Source of the DNA: Promethearchaeota archaeon
GTDB lineage: Archaea; Asgardarchaeota; Lokiarchaeia; Sigynarchaeales; SOKP01
Length of the DNA stretch: 17,074 bases
Assembly (NCBI GenBank): GCA_014730295.1
Contig: WJIN01000246.1
Coordinates: 1 to 17,074, forward strand
Direction of reading: 5' to 3'
Shown: positions 5,701-13,809 of the stretch, one piece after another
Position numbering within the stretch: position 1 is the stretch's first letter
Layout of the letters: each line of letters begins with the position of its first letter
Notes under the pieces: model-generated
Database searches by the model: none
Told to the model about the DNA's origin: nothing
The model's input: the letters and a program-made list of their open reading frames with translations, nothing else
Program-made: the position numbers and the translations under genes

Positions 5701-8277
5701 ATGAATCGTACATCTCAAAGTGTTAAAAAAAACCTTGTTGAATTTTCTGCTGCGCTCGTTGCGACCATTGTACTTATTCTACTTTTTAGTTTACCTCTTG
5801 TATTGTTTCCCTTAGGAAACCTTTTATTCCCTGGAAATGGGTTATGGACGATGCCGGGTGAACCGAAAAGCGAGCTTCTCTATATTAATGGAATGGATGA
5901 GGAGGTCACGGTTATTCGAGATGAATGGGGAATCCCTCATATCTATGCGAAAACAGACAATGACTTATTTTTCTCCCAAGGATATCTCCACGCCCAAGAT
6001 AGATTTTTCCAAATGGATTTGATTCGGAGACAAGTACGAGGACAATTATCAGAAGTACTTGGCGACAGTGCTTTGGAGCAAGATAAACTCAGTCTTGCGA
6101 TGGGGATGGAATATTGGGCAAAAAAGACGGACGAGGAGCTCAGAACAAACTATACTGAATTTCTGGCACCTTTTGAACGATACGTGGATGGAATAAATTA
6201 TTATTTGCAAACTCACCAAGATCAATTGCCATTAGAATATCAACTACTGGGATTTGAACCAAAACCTTGGAGTAGCGTGGATACTTTGTGCCTTGTCCAG
6301 GAGATGGCTCGTCAATTATCGTGGAATTATAATGATCTGTATCGTTCCTCAAATTATGAGGGATTAGGAAAAGAAAAATACCTTGAACTCTTCAATCCGT
6401 TCTTACCATATCAAATCCCTATCTGTCCGAATTATTCCAGCTATGAAACCACTCCCAAGTTCTCAGCAAGTAGCAGTTCATCGATGCCATCGATTAAATC
6501 ATCCGTTGACGGATTTCTAAAAGGGATAGAAAATATACCTTCGGAAAAAAAGCTAATTGAGGCGAATGAATTACAAGGCTCAAATAATTGGGTTGTAAAT
6601 GGTTCCAAAACGGCTTCAGGACGCCCTATTCTCTGTAATGATATGCATCTCGCATGGATATTACCTGGAGTATGGTATGAGCAACACCTTATTTCAGAGG
6701 AGAACGATCTCAACTCGTACGGATTTGCAATTCCGGGGATGCCACTCATTGCCGTGGGTCATAATCAATATCTTGCGTGGGGATTCACTAATACGGGCTA
6801 TGATGTTATGGATTGGTATTATTACCATGAAGAGAACGATACGCATTATGTATATAAAGACGGTTTTAAACCCTTTACCTCAAGAAACTACAAAATCAAA
6901 GTTAGCGGGGGAGAGGATGTCTCTTTCACCGTAAGAGAGACCGATAACGGTCCTGTATTAACTGACTTTATAGGAGGTGCAATCCCTGACGATCTGAAAA
7001 CATCAGACATCATTTTTTCTGCTAAATGGATGGGTAATGATATCTTCTTGAATCTTTTAGCTGGAGAAGGATTTAATCGCGCCACAAATCGGGAAGAATT
7101 TAATGAAGCTTCAAAATACTGGGACACCTTAGCACAAAATATCGTCTATGCGGATATTAATGGAAATATTGCTATTCGCCCTACGGGAAGAGTTCCAATC
7201 CGAAACGATACAAATATTCCGGCGGACCATTTAGGAAATGGAACGCTCCCATACAATGGATCAAATGGGGAAGGAAAGTGGGTTAGTGAAGTTCCCTTCG
7301 ATCAACTACCTAATTCTCTCAATCCCACTCAAGGATATTTAGTCTCAGCAAACCAAATCGTAGTTGGACCGGATTATAATTTTAGTAACTATTTTCTCCA
7401 AAACGAATATGCAAACGGATACAGAGCTCGCAGAATAAACGAGCTTCTCAATACGACAAATAATATAACCGTTGATAAAATGAAGGAATTTCAATTAGAT
7501 GTGAACTCTTCCGCTGCCAGAGCATTTATTCCCACATTATTAGATGTCATAGAGTATAATTATAGCGAAAACATTCCACCCAAAGTAAAAAGCGCTTACG
7601 ATCTTTTAAATGATTGGGGTTATGTGATGGATAAAGATGAGGCCGCACCAACGATATATCGTAAATGGCGTGATTTCTTTTATGATCTGACTTTTAATGA
7701 TGATATTAAACATTTCAATTTAAGTCGTGGACCTCAGCTCGTAATGCTGGAGTACTTAATGAATAATGAGTCTTCTCATTGGTTTGATAATATCTCGAGT
7801 GGAACACCTGTACCAATGACACGAAATCATACGATGCTTCTTGCATTTAATCAAACCATTGATTGGTTGGAAACAGTCTTCGGAACAGATGATCCTAATC
7901 AATGGATTTGGGGGGCACTCCATCAATTACAGTTTACCCATTTATCAGGATTAGATGCTTTTAATGTTGGACCAATCCCAGGAGATGGAGAGGGATATAC
8001 TGTTAATCCATCGGGAGCCACAATCGATGAGGATGGGGGAATAGCTCAAGGAGGTGCCTCGGAACGCTTAATTGTCGACCTTAGTGATTTGGGAAACTCG
8101 ATTAGCGTCATACCATCGGGGCAGTCGGGACACCCCTATCAAAAACATTATTCAGATCAGCTCACCGAGCTCTTTCTCCAAGGAAAATACCATTCACAAT
8201 ACTATGATTATACAATATCCGATTTTGAAAAAATAGAATCTACGTTAATATTTAGACCAACAGGAGGGAGCTTTTAA
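5701..8277 (+). CDS. penicillin acylase family (Ntn hydrolase) protein, membrane-anchored
   Basis: An 858-residue amidohydrolase precursor of the penicillin acylase (S45) family, which hydrolyses acyl-amide bonds. The N-terminus has a hydrophobic anchor or signal (about 14-43) that would place the catalytic part outside the membrane. The alpha-chain region carries V71-IRDEWGIPHIYA and S92-QGYLHAQDRFFQMDL, both classic for the family. The expected autocleavage site is G293-S294, followed by NNWVVNGSKTASGRPILCNDMHL, making S294 the predicted N-terminal nucleophile of the beta chain. The next beta-chain landmark is P345-GMPLIAVGHNQYLAWGFTN. The spacer region (about 250-290) before S294 is Ser-rich and poorly conserved, as in a removable linker peptide. 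Length agrees with the family (about 750-850). The natural substrate is unknown; other members act on penicillins, acyl-homoserine lactones or N-acyl amino acids. A small membrane protein gene follows one base downstream. Confidence 0.92.
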   Translation: MNRTSQSVKKNLVEFSAALVATIVLILLFSLPLVLFPLGNLLFPGNGLWTMPGEPKSELLYINGMDEEVTVIRDEWGIPHIYAKTDNDLFFSQGYLHAQDRFFQMDLIRRQVRGQLSEVLGDSALEQDKLSLAMGMEYWAKKTDEELRTNYTEFLAPFERYVDGINYYLQTHQDQLPLEYQLLGFEPKPWSSVDTLCLVQEMARQLSWNYNDLYRSSNYEGLGKEKYLELFNPFLPYQIPICPNYSSYETTPKFSASSSSSMPSIKSSVDGFLKGIENIPSEKKLIEANELQGSNNWVVNGSKTASGRPILCNDMHLAWILPGVWYEQHLISEENDLNSYGFAIPGMPLIAVGHNQYLAWGFTNTGYDVMDWYYYHEENDTHYVYKDGFKPFTSRNYKIKVSGGEDVSFTVRETDNGPVLTDFIGGAIPDDLKTSDIIFSAKWMGNDIFLNLLAGEGFNRATNREEFNEASKYWDTLAQNIVYADINGNIAIRPTGRVPIRNDTNIPADHLGNGTLPYNGSNGEGKWVSEVPFDQLPNSLNPTQGYLVSANQIVVGPDYNFSNYFLQNEYANGYRARRINELLNTTNNITVDKMKEFQLDVNSSAARAFIPTLLDVIEYNYSENIPPKVKSAYDLLNDWGYVMDKDEAAPTIYRKWRDFFYDLTFNDDIKHFNLSRGPQLVMLEYLMNNESSHWFDNISSGTPVPMTRNHTMLLAFNQTIDWLETVFGTDDPNQWIWGALHQLQFTHLSGLDAFNVGPIPGDGEGYTVNPSGATIDEDGGIAQGGASERLIVDLSDLGNSISVIPSGQSGHPYQKHYSDQLTELFLQGKYHSQYYDYTISDFEKIESTLIFRPTGGSF
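8262..8269 (+). promoter_or_regulatory. Shine-Dalgarno site for the small membrane protein
   Basis: AGGAGGGA lies within the last codons of the acylase gene, nine bases before the ATG at 8279. It supports that start and translational coupling of the two genes. Confidence 0.7.
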
Positions 8278-8278
8278 T

Positions 8279-8710
8279 ATGGAAAATGAAAAATTCACTC
8301 TACTTATCGGAACTTTGATAAGTCTCTGCCTTGCTTCCATTTTATCACTGATTCCCGTATGGCAACTCATTTTCATTGCAGGGATTGCGGGAGGAATTAT
8401 CAATAAGAAACCCAAATTTGGTGCGCTTAGCGGGGCATTAGGGGTCGGATTATTTTGGATACTCTATGTTATCGATGGAGTTTTCATTAAAGAACTATAT
8501 GGGCTTTTTGATCTTATCGGAGAACTCATCATTGGATCTTCGGGAATTGGATGGCTTATTTTGCTAATCATCATCATTATGGGATTTCTATTTGGCTTAC
8601 TTGGAGGAATATTAGGAACTAGCGGAACAAATTTATTTTTCTATTTCTACTCAACTCAAAAAAGATCTGAAAGACAAGTAGAGGATTCAATTAGATCGAA
8701 CCAATCTTAA
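8279..8710 (+). CDS. small membrane protein, acylase operon partner, function unknown
   Basis: A 143-residue hydrophobic protein with about four membrane helices (roughly 7-26, 28-42, 47-68 and 91-111). It is rich in Gly-x3-Gly-type packing motifs (GIAGGII, GALSGALGVG, GFLFGLLGGILG) and ends in a short charged cytoplasmic tail (126-143). The stop of the acylase gene and this ATG are separated by a single base, and a good ribosome-binding site lies inside the acylase gene, so the two must be co-expressed. The Gly-rich layout resembles small archaeal DUF-type membrane proteins. I do not recognise a family, and no catalytic residue stands out. A role in holding or assisting the anchored acylase is an inference from gene order only. 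Confidence 0.75.
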   Translation: MENEKFTLLIGTLISLCLASILSLIPVWQLIFIAGIAGGIINKKPKFGALSGALGVGLFWILYVIDGVFIKELYGLFDLIGELIIGSSGIGWLILLIIIIMGFLFGLLGGILGTSGTNLFFYFYSTQKRSERQVEDSIRSNQS

Positions 8711-8729
8711 ATCTTTTTTCTTTTTTTAC
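8711..8729 (+). terminator. T-tract terminator of the acylase operon
   Basis: TCTTTTTTCTTTTTTTACC directly follows the stop codon of the small membrane protein and is a typical archaeal oligo-T termination signal. Confidence 0.55.
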
Positions 8730-8733
8730 CAAA

Positions 8734-8744
8734 TACTTATAAAT
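8734..8744 (+). promoter_or_regulatory. candidate TATA element of the LRR gene
   Basis: ACTTATAAATT lies directly after the T tract and fits an archaeal TATA box. The resulting leader to the ATG at 8859 would be about 90 bases, which is long, so a nearer promoter in the AT-rich spacer is possible. Confidence 0.3.
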
Positions 8745-8858
8745 TCTAACTGTTTTAAAGTATCTTATTAATTTTAATAAAAATTAATCTTATCTTCAAG
8801 TAGAATTTATCTTATCTAAATTGAGCAAAACGTTCTTTTTCTTCCGATTCACAATAAA

Positions 8859-10958
8859 ATGCATGTTTCTCCCGATATCATTACCGAAAAATATAAAAAC
8901 GGTGAATTAAATCGAAAATCTACCATCAATGCGCTCATATCCTTAATCGAACATAATCCAGACACGGATACAAGAAAAAAATGCATAAAAACGATCGGAA
9001 CGCATAATTTTTGCGATAGAAATATCTTTATTCTATTAGAAAATTTGTTAGTATCAGACTCAAGTCTTGAAATTCGTCAAGAAGCGGCTAGAGCGATTTC
9101 TACATGCTTTAATAATATCTCTACAGAACCTATGAAATGGATTATTGAAAATGAAACTTCCTATGAAATTTTGCTCACTGCACTTAAAATTTTAAAAAAT
9201 GGGGTCCAAACGAACATAAAATCCTTTTTAATCCAAAAAATTAAAGGTATAGATAAATCCTACTTTCATTCTGAAGAGTCGCAATTAAATTTTACCCATT
9301 GTAGTGTAAATGCTCTTGTTGATATTTATCTAAATTATATTACCGTCCATCATCTTAAAAGGAAATTCCCAAAACTGGAACATTCCACTAAAAATGGATA
9401 TGTTACTAAATTAGATTTTTCTGAGATTGATAACCAAGTAGTAGGATGGAGATATAAAAACCAACTAAAAAATTCCTCTGAATTAAGGGGAATTCAATTA
9501 CTTAAGAAATTGCGCGAATTAAAACCATTTTCTCTCCAATGGAGTATTCAAAATACTGTGAGCTTCGAATGTCTAGTAAATCTTATAACAACTATTAAAA
9601 ATTTAAATAATGTCTTTGCAAAACGATTTTTTATTAAAGAAATTAAAAAAATTCAGGATACGAAATTTAACCAATCCATTGAGCAAATGAATAAAACAGG
9701 AATACATCTTTCAGATCAACCCATAGAATTTTTATCGAATCTTCTTATTACTTACATTTCTTTACAATTTTTAGAACAAAAAATCCCTAATCTTCGCTAC
9801 ACACTTGAAAATGGAAAAATAATAAATATGGACTTATCAGATAATACACTCATCAAAGTTCCCGATTTAATTGGTAATTTTTTGTTTCTAAAGAAATTAA
9901 ATCTAAGCTCTTGTAAAATTTATTCACTGCCAGAAACTTTATTTAATCTTAAAAATCTAAAAGTATTAAATTTGGAAAATAATCGATTACAGACACTTCC
10001 CTCAAACATCGATAAATTAACCCTATTAAAACACTTAAATATTTCACGCAATTGTTTGGAAACTCTGCCTATATCTTTAACACAGTTGAAAAATTTGCAG
10101 TTACTTGATCTACGGCGAAATGATTTAACTCGCGTCCCCCATGAGATAGGTAATCTTAGCAATCTGGAATCACTAGACCTTAGTGGAAATCATCTAAATG
10201 AAATACCCTCATCATTTGCAGAATTGAGCTCTCTAAAAGTGCTTAATCTTTATTTAAATAATCTTACTGAAGTACCTGAAAGATGGGAAAAATTGTTTTC
10301 TTTAAATTATTTAAACTTAGAAAATAATCAATTAACTCACCTTCCCAAATCTCTTGGTTTTTTAAAAAACTTAATTCATCTCAAATTAGCAGATAATAAA
10401 TTGGTTTGTCTACCCCATTCAATGGGAAGCCTTCAAAATCTATATGAACTCGATTTAAGATGGAATAGATTGGAAGAAGTTCCTGAGTCAATAGGGGCTC
10501 TTTCTTCACTTCAAAAACTTTATTTAACTCATAACCGATTAAAGAGGCTTCCAGACTCAATTTCCAATCTTCAATCTTTACGTTATTTAGACCTCACTTG
10601 GAATAATCTAAAATATCTTCCAGAAAATATTGGAAACCTTACGAATCTAACAATTCTAATTTTATACCATAACAATTTAGTTACCCTCCCCGAATCGATT
10701 GGTAAATTACAATCGCTGAAATATTTGAATTTATGGGGAAATAAATTACAGACTCTTCCTTTTTCAATTGGAAAGTTGGAAAACTTAGAAGATTTAATAT
10801 TGAACGGTAATAATATAGACTCTATACCAGAGTCATTTAAGGATTTAAATTCTCTTAAGAAATTGGCTTTAAATAATAATCGATTGAAGGAAATTCCAGA
10901 ATTTATTAATGATCTTAATTCTTTAAAAGAATTAACCTATAGATGGAACGAAATCTAA
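8859..10958 (+). CDS. leucine-rich-repeat protein with duplicated N-terminal helical module
   Basis: A 699-residue protein without signal peptide or membrane helix, so probably cytosolic. Residues 321-688 form 16 consecutive 23-residue leucine-rich repeats of the type LxxLxLxxNxLxxLPxxIGxLxx, plus a truncated 17th ending in WNEI. These build a curved solenoid used for protein binding. Residues 1-90 look HEAT-like helical (KKCIKTIG, EIRQEAARAIS). Between them is a tandem duplication: about 90-189 and 224-328 align (MKWIIENETSYEILL with LQWSIQNTVSFECLV; SFLIQKIKGI with RFFIKEIKKI; YLNYITVHHLKRKFPKL with LITYISLQFLEQKIPNL; NGYVTKLDFS with NGKIINMDLS). The second copy leads into the first LRR, so it probably acts as the N-terminal cap. 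No Ras-like, kinase or other catalytic domain is fused, unlike ROCO-type LRR proteins. The partner is unknown. It converges with the next gene, 19 bases away. Confidence 0.9.
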   Translation: MHVSPDIITEKYKNGELNRKSTINALISLIEHNPDTDTRKKCIKTIGTHNFCDRNIFILLENLLVSDSSLEIRQEAARAISTCFNNISTEPMKWIIENETSYEILLTALKILKNGVQTNIKSFLIQKIKGIDKSYFHSEESQLNFTHCSVNALVDIYLNYITVHHLKRKFPKLEHSTKNGYVTKLDFSEIDNQVVGWRYKNQLKNSSELRGIQLLKKLRELKPFSLQWSIQNTVSFECLVNLITTIKNLNNVFAKRFFIKEIKKIQDTKFNQSIEQMNKTGIHLSDQPIEFLSNLLITYISLQFLEQKIPNLRYTLENGKIINMDLSDNTLIKVPDLIGNFLFLKKLNLSSCKIYSLPETLFNLKNLKVLNLENNRLQTLPSNIDKLTLLKHLNISRNCLETLPISLTQLKNLQLLDLRRNDLTRVPHEIGNLSNLESLDLSGNHLNEIPSSFAELSSLKVLNLYLNNLTEVPERWEKLFSLNYLNLENNQLTHLPKSLGFLKNLIHLKLADNKLVCLPHSMGSLQNLYELDLRWNRLEEVPESIGALSSLQKLYLTHNRLKRLPDSISNLQSLRYLDLTWNNLKYLPENIGNLTNLTILILYHNNLVTLPESIGKLQSLKYLNLWGNKLQTLPFSIGKLENLEDLILNGNNIDSIPESFKDLNSLKKLALNNNRLKEIPEFINDLNSLKELTYRWNEI

Positions 10959-10977
10959 CTAAAATTACAAATGAAAA

Positions 10978-13149
10978 TTATTTTAGTTTGTTATTCCTAT
11001 AAATTTCATAAAACCAGTTTACAATGTATTGAAAGAAAAAGCGCTCCCTTAACACATCATAGTGCGATTTTTCTCTGAGACTGGTTAGTTTGGCGATATC
11101 CTCGGACCTTAATTTCCCCTCCCTGATTAAATTCATTCGAAGCCTAAATTGGTCGACCATATTTATCGGTCTTAGAATCATAGAAATTGCCTCTGAGATA
11201 GAGTCCAAAATCTTTTCATAATTTTTACTGTTCAAAGAGTCTTGATAATTAGTCCTTAGCAAAAACGATTTGATTTGATTTATGAGGATATCTTTTTTAT
11301 CATAATCAATAAATTCTTTTCTTTTAATCAAATTATCTAAATATTCTATTACCTTTTCAATAACCGTTCTCTCGAGTTTAGAACTTTTCATTTGTTTACG
11401 TAACTTAGTTAGGAATTGGCGTTTGAGAAATTGTTTATACTTTATAATTATAGCTTCATTTTCACGTATATCAGAGCAGATCTCAATGACTTCTCCTTTC
11501 GGAGTGGCATAGGTAAAACCGTGACCCTGTGGCCCCAAACCTCCCAGTAGCACCATTGAAAGGCTATGAAATCCATAAGTATCAGTTGAAATAATTTCTT
11601 CTTGGTTATCTAATATATTATTTGGAGATACGAGATGTTTTTTAACTTCTCTCTCTTCTCGTTCTTGTAGTGTACCATAATAATTTATTTTATATCGATA
11701 TACGATATTAAATTCTAAAAATCCGTCCTCGGTGAGTTCTCCCCTCCCTATATTATAATAATGCTTTTTGAATTCTTTTAAAAAATGGAGGCTTGAGCCC
11801 AGATTTTTCACGCTTAAACCGTATATAGAATATGTATTGAAAAATGAATTTTTAATATAATAAATCAACTGATCAATATCACTATAAAAGGAATATGCAT
11901 TCGGATAATTCACAAAATACTCAAATAATTCGTGTGGAAGTGCCTCTGAAACGAAATAGATTAAATAATTATTCACATTCCCAAAAAGATCTTTGAGATT
12001 TGCGATAAAAAGTTTATCTTGTTTGACTTGATCTATCTTTTCCATATCTTCTTGGGTTAAATCTCTAACGAGTAAACTAAAATTATTGCAAAATCTTACA
12101 ATATCTATTATTTTACCAAGACTTGAGGTTTGATAACCCACGCTTACATCTTGAATACAATCAACAATTAGTTTTGAGATAATTTTAAATCGATCTGGGA
12201 TCTTTTTGGCATCAATGAATATATCGAGCTTATCTGAATTTTTGACAAGTTGTGAGAATTTTTCAAAATGGGCTGCCTCTAAATCGAATGCCAATCCTTT
12301 GTAAAAACTTTCCTCAATTTTTTTCTTATTATTGGTTTCTGAGAGTATTTCCGCGAGTTTTAGATTCCCCCCTTCATCGGATATAAGATGGTCGATTGCA
12401 TATTTAATTTTTTTATATTCTCCCGATTGAAGAGAATCGTTAATCGCTTTGATCACAATCTCTTGGATATTATTCTGCTTTAACTGGTCGTGGTGAATAT
12501 CGTTCTTTTCCAAAAATGTATAGAAATATATAAGATATTGCAAGTTTCCACTCTCTAAAAAATAATCAAAACCATCTCTAAGCAATTGGAAAATGAAATA
12601 TAAAATCTTTTGGTCAGCATCTTTATTTTTTTTCAATTCTTCACGTGTTATGATATTTTTTCTAATCCAATCCCTTATATACATAAGAAAAATGGGAAGA
12701 ATTTCTGTATTATGGTATATTTGTACATTCCTTTGGCATTTTCGACAAAAATAGATCATTCTGTTTTCATTAAATGCATAAGAGCTCTGGGATATGGAAG
12801 AACTGTGACATTCCGTGCACCTCTTCTCAAAAAGAAGTTTTTCAATTACATTATGCAAAAAACCATCCAAAGATAAAGAATCAAGAAAATTATAATCTAT
12901 TAAACCATTTTCTTTTAAAAAAATTAAATAGGTACCGAACTCCTTAAATAATTTTTTAAAATAAACCTTTTTTTTATCCTCCTCCAAGCTTTTAAATTGC
13001 TGTCTAATGTTATAAATTTTTTCCGAGAGTTCTATTTCCTTCGAAGCGACTTGTTTTCTTATTTTTTTTAAATCTATTTCGCCTTCTTTAATTACATCAA
13101 TGATCGTGATTTTTAGGTCATCAAAAAACTGCTCTGAGAAGATATGCAT
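10978..13149 (-). CDS. uncharacterised 723-residue protein with N-terminal zinc ribbon
   Basis: I do not recognise this family. The protein is soluble, largely helical and Lys/Ile/Asn-rich. Residues 15-80 are charged helices with coiled-coil character. A zinc-ribbon-like knuckle pair is clear: C111-x2-C114, then C135-x2-C138. The middle (about 150-470) is a run of amphipathic helices reminiscent of alpha-solenoids without a readable repeat. A compact Gly-rich segment, S529-LSMVLLGGLGPQGHGF to about residue 560, differs in character and may be the conserved core of a beta-containing domain or binding site. It is followed by a basic helical stretch (570-605). The ATG at 13149 is the first in frame. 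On the same strand 72 bases downstream of a Roadblock gene, it may be co-transcribed with it, although a TATA-like element in the gap allows separate expression. Alternatives such as a helicase or nuclease find no motif support. Confidence 0.75.
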   Translation of the reverse strand: MHIFSEQFFDDLKITIIDVIKEGEIDLKKIRKQVASKEIELSEKIYNIRQQFKSLEEDKKKVYFKKLFKEFGTYLIFLKENGLIDYNFLDSLSLDGFLHNVIEKLLFEKRCTECHSSSISQSSYAFNENRMIYFCRKCQRNVQIYHNTEILPIFLMYIRDWIRKNIITREELKKNKDADQKILYFIFQLLRDGFDYFLESGNLQYLIYFYTFLEKNDIHHDQLKQNNIQEIVIKAINDSLQSGEYKKIKYAIDHLISDEGGNLKLAEILSETNNKKKIEESFYKGLAFDLEAAHFEKFSQLVKNSDKLDIFIDAKKIPDRFKIISKLIVDCIQDVSVGYQTSSLGKIIDIVRFCNNFSLLVRDLTQEDMEKIDQVKQDKLFIANLKDLFGNVNNYLIYFVSEALPHELFEYFVNYPNAYSFYSDIDQLIYYIKNSFFNTYSIYGLSVKNLGSSLHFLKEFKKHYYNIGRGELTEDGFLEFNIVYRYKINYYGTLQEREEREVKKHLVSPNNILDNQEEIISTDTYGFHSLSMVLLGGLGPQGHGFTYATPKGEVIEICSDIRENEAIIIKYKQFLKRQFLTKLRKQMKSSKLERTVIEKVIEYLDNLIKRKEFIDYDKKDILINQIKSFLLRTNYQDSLNSKNYEKILDSISEAISMILRPINMVDQFRLRMNLIREGKLRSEDIAKLTSLREKSHYDVLRERFFFQYIVNWFYEIYRNNKLK

Positions 13150-13196
13150 AGATCCAATTAATTTAAAACAAAATAAGGTAATAAAATTATGGTTGA

Positions 13197-13207
13197 GATA
13201 ATATAAG
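13197..13207 (-). promoter_or_regulatory. possible TATA element between Roadblock and zinc-ribbon genes
   Basis: The minus strand reads CTTATATTATC about 50-60 bases before the start at 13149. It could give the 723-residue gene its own promoter in addition to read-through from the Roadblock gene. Confidence 0.3.
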
Positions 13208-13221
13208 TTGTGTTCTAATAT

Positions 13222-13593
13222 TTAATCTAATAATCCGGCTATTTTCTGGCTCACACTTTGAATGTTTAGAAAGACCATACCAAGACTCGCATCATTCGAC
13301 GCCAGAACACAGAGTATTGCGTTCTCACCTGCGCGAGACAATATGATTAATCCATCAAGCCCTTCGATGAGAATTCTCTTCAAATCACCGCGCGCGAGCT
13401 CTTGGACTGCCCTTTCTGAGACACTTAAGATCGCAGCCGACATCGCACTCACGATTCCATCATTAACTTCACCCGACAGAGCAGAACAAATTGGTAATCC
13501 TTGAACAGACACGATAGCGCTTCCTTGGATATCCGAATTAACTGCTTCTAGGTTGCGTAGTATGTCAGTTAGCTCAGCTATATTCTCGCTCAT
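13222..13593 (-). CDS. Roadblock/LC7 domain protein
   Basis: A 123-residue single-domain Roadblock/LC7 (MglB-like) protein. Family members form homodimers or heterodimers that regulate small Ras-like GTPases; MglB acts as a GAP for MglA, and eukaryotic relatives sit in dynein and in the Ragulator complex. Visible are the first helix ELTDILRNLEAV (7-18), strand G24-SAIVSVQGLPI, the central helix region about 46-68 (GIVSAMSAAILSVSERAV), strands K72-RILIEGLDGLIILSRAG and A92-ILCVLAS, and the last helix (105-122). It fills the family length with no extension. Such proteins are unusually numerous in Asgard genomes together with small GTPases, but no GTPase gene lies in this window. The promoter is a clear TATA element inside an inverted repeat at 13651-13673. 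A purine-rich stretch (GAAGAAAGAGA) precedes the ATG. Confidence 0.9.
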   Translation of the reverse strand: MSENIAELTDILRNLEAVNSDIQGSAIVSVQGLPICSALSGEVNDGIVSAMSAAILSVSERAVQELARGDLKRILIEGLDGLIILSRAGENAILCVLASNDASLGMVFLNIQSVSQKIAGLLD

Positions 13594-13650
13594 TCTCTTT
13601 CTTCTTTTTTATTTTTAGAAGGTATAGATGAATAATAAAATTAAATTATA

Positions 13651-13673
13651 TCAATATGGTATATAAATATTGA
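13651..13673 (-). promoter_or_regulatory. TATA box within an inverted repeat, Roadblock promoter
   Basis: The plus strand has TCAATAT, nine bases, then ATATTGA, a perfect 7-base inverted repeat. Read on the minus strand the centre contains ATTTATATACC, a near-consensus archaeal TATA box about 70 bases before the Roadblock start. A dimeric regulator binding the repeat would block TBP access, but AT-richness makes chance symmetry possible. Confidence 0.4.
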
Positions 13674-13767
13674 TTTTCTTATTTAATTTTTTCAAGCTTA
13701 TACGTTATTATTAAAAATAGATCTATATTAATTTTTTGATCTCTATTATTCTTTTTGAAGAGAAAGA

Positions 13768-13782
13768 GATTTAAAAAATATT
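13768..13782 (+). promoter_or_regulatory. candidate TATA element for methionine aminopeptidase
   Basis: GATTTAAAAAATATT lies 28-42 bases before the ATG at 13810. Initiation about 25 bases further on would give a nearly leaderless transcript, consistent with the lack of a Shine-Dalgarno site. Confidence 0.35.
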
Positions 13783-13809
13783 ATTATCCATTCTTCATTA
13801 TTTTTAGAC

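Noticed and set aside
5701..8277. Antibiotic resistance or penicillin degradation as the function of the acylase
   Set aside because: The family name reflects one industrial substrate; members act on many acyl amides, and nothing here points to beta-lactams.
8859..10958. ROCO-type LRR-GTPase
   Set aside because: The protein ends in the last LRR and has no Roc or COR domain.
13222..13593. A Roadblock-GTPase (MglA/MglB-like) operon
   Set aside because: No G1 (GxxxxGKS/T), NKxD or other GTPase motif was seen in any frame product in the window, so the GTPase partner must be elsewhere.
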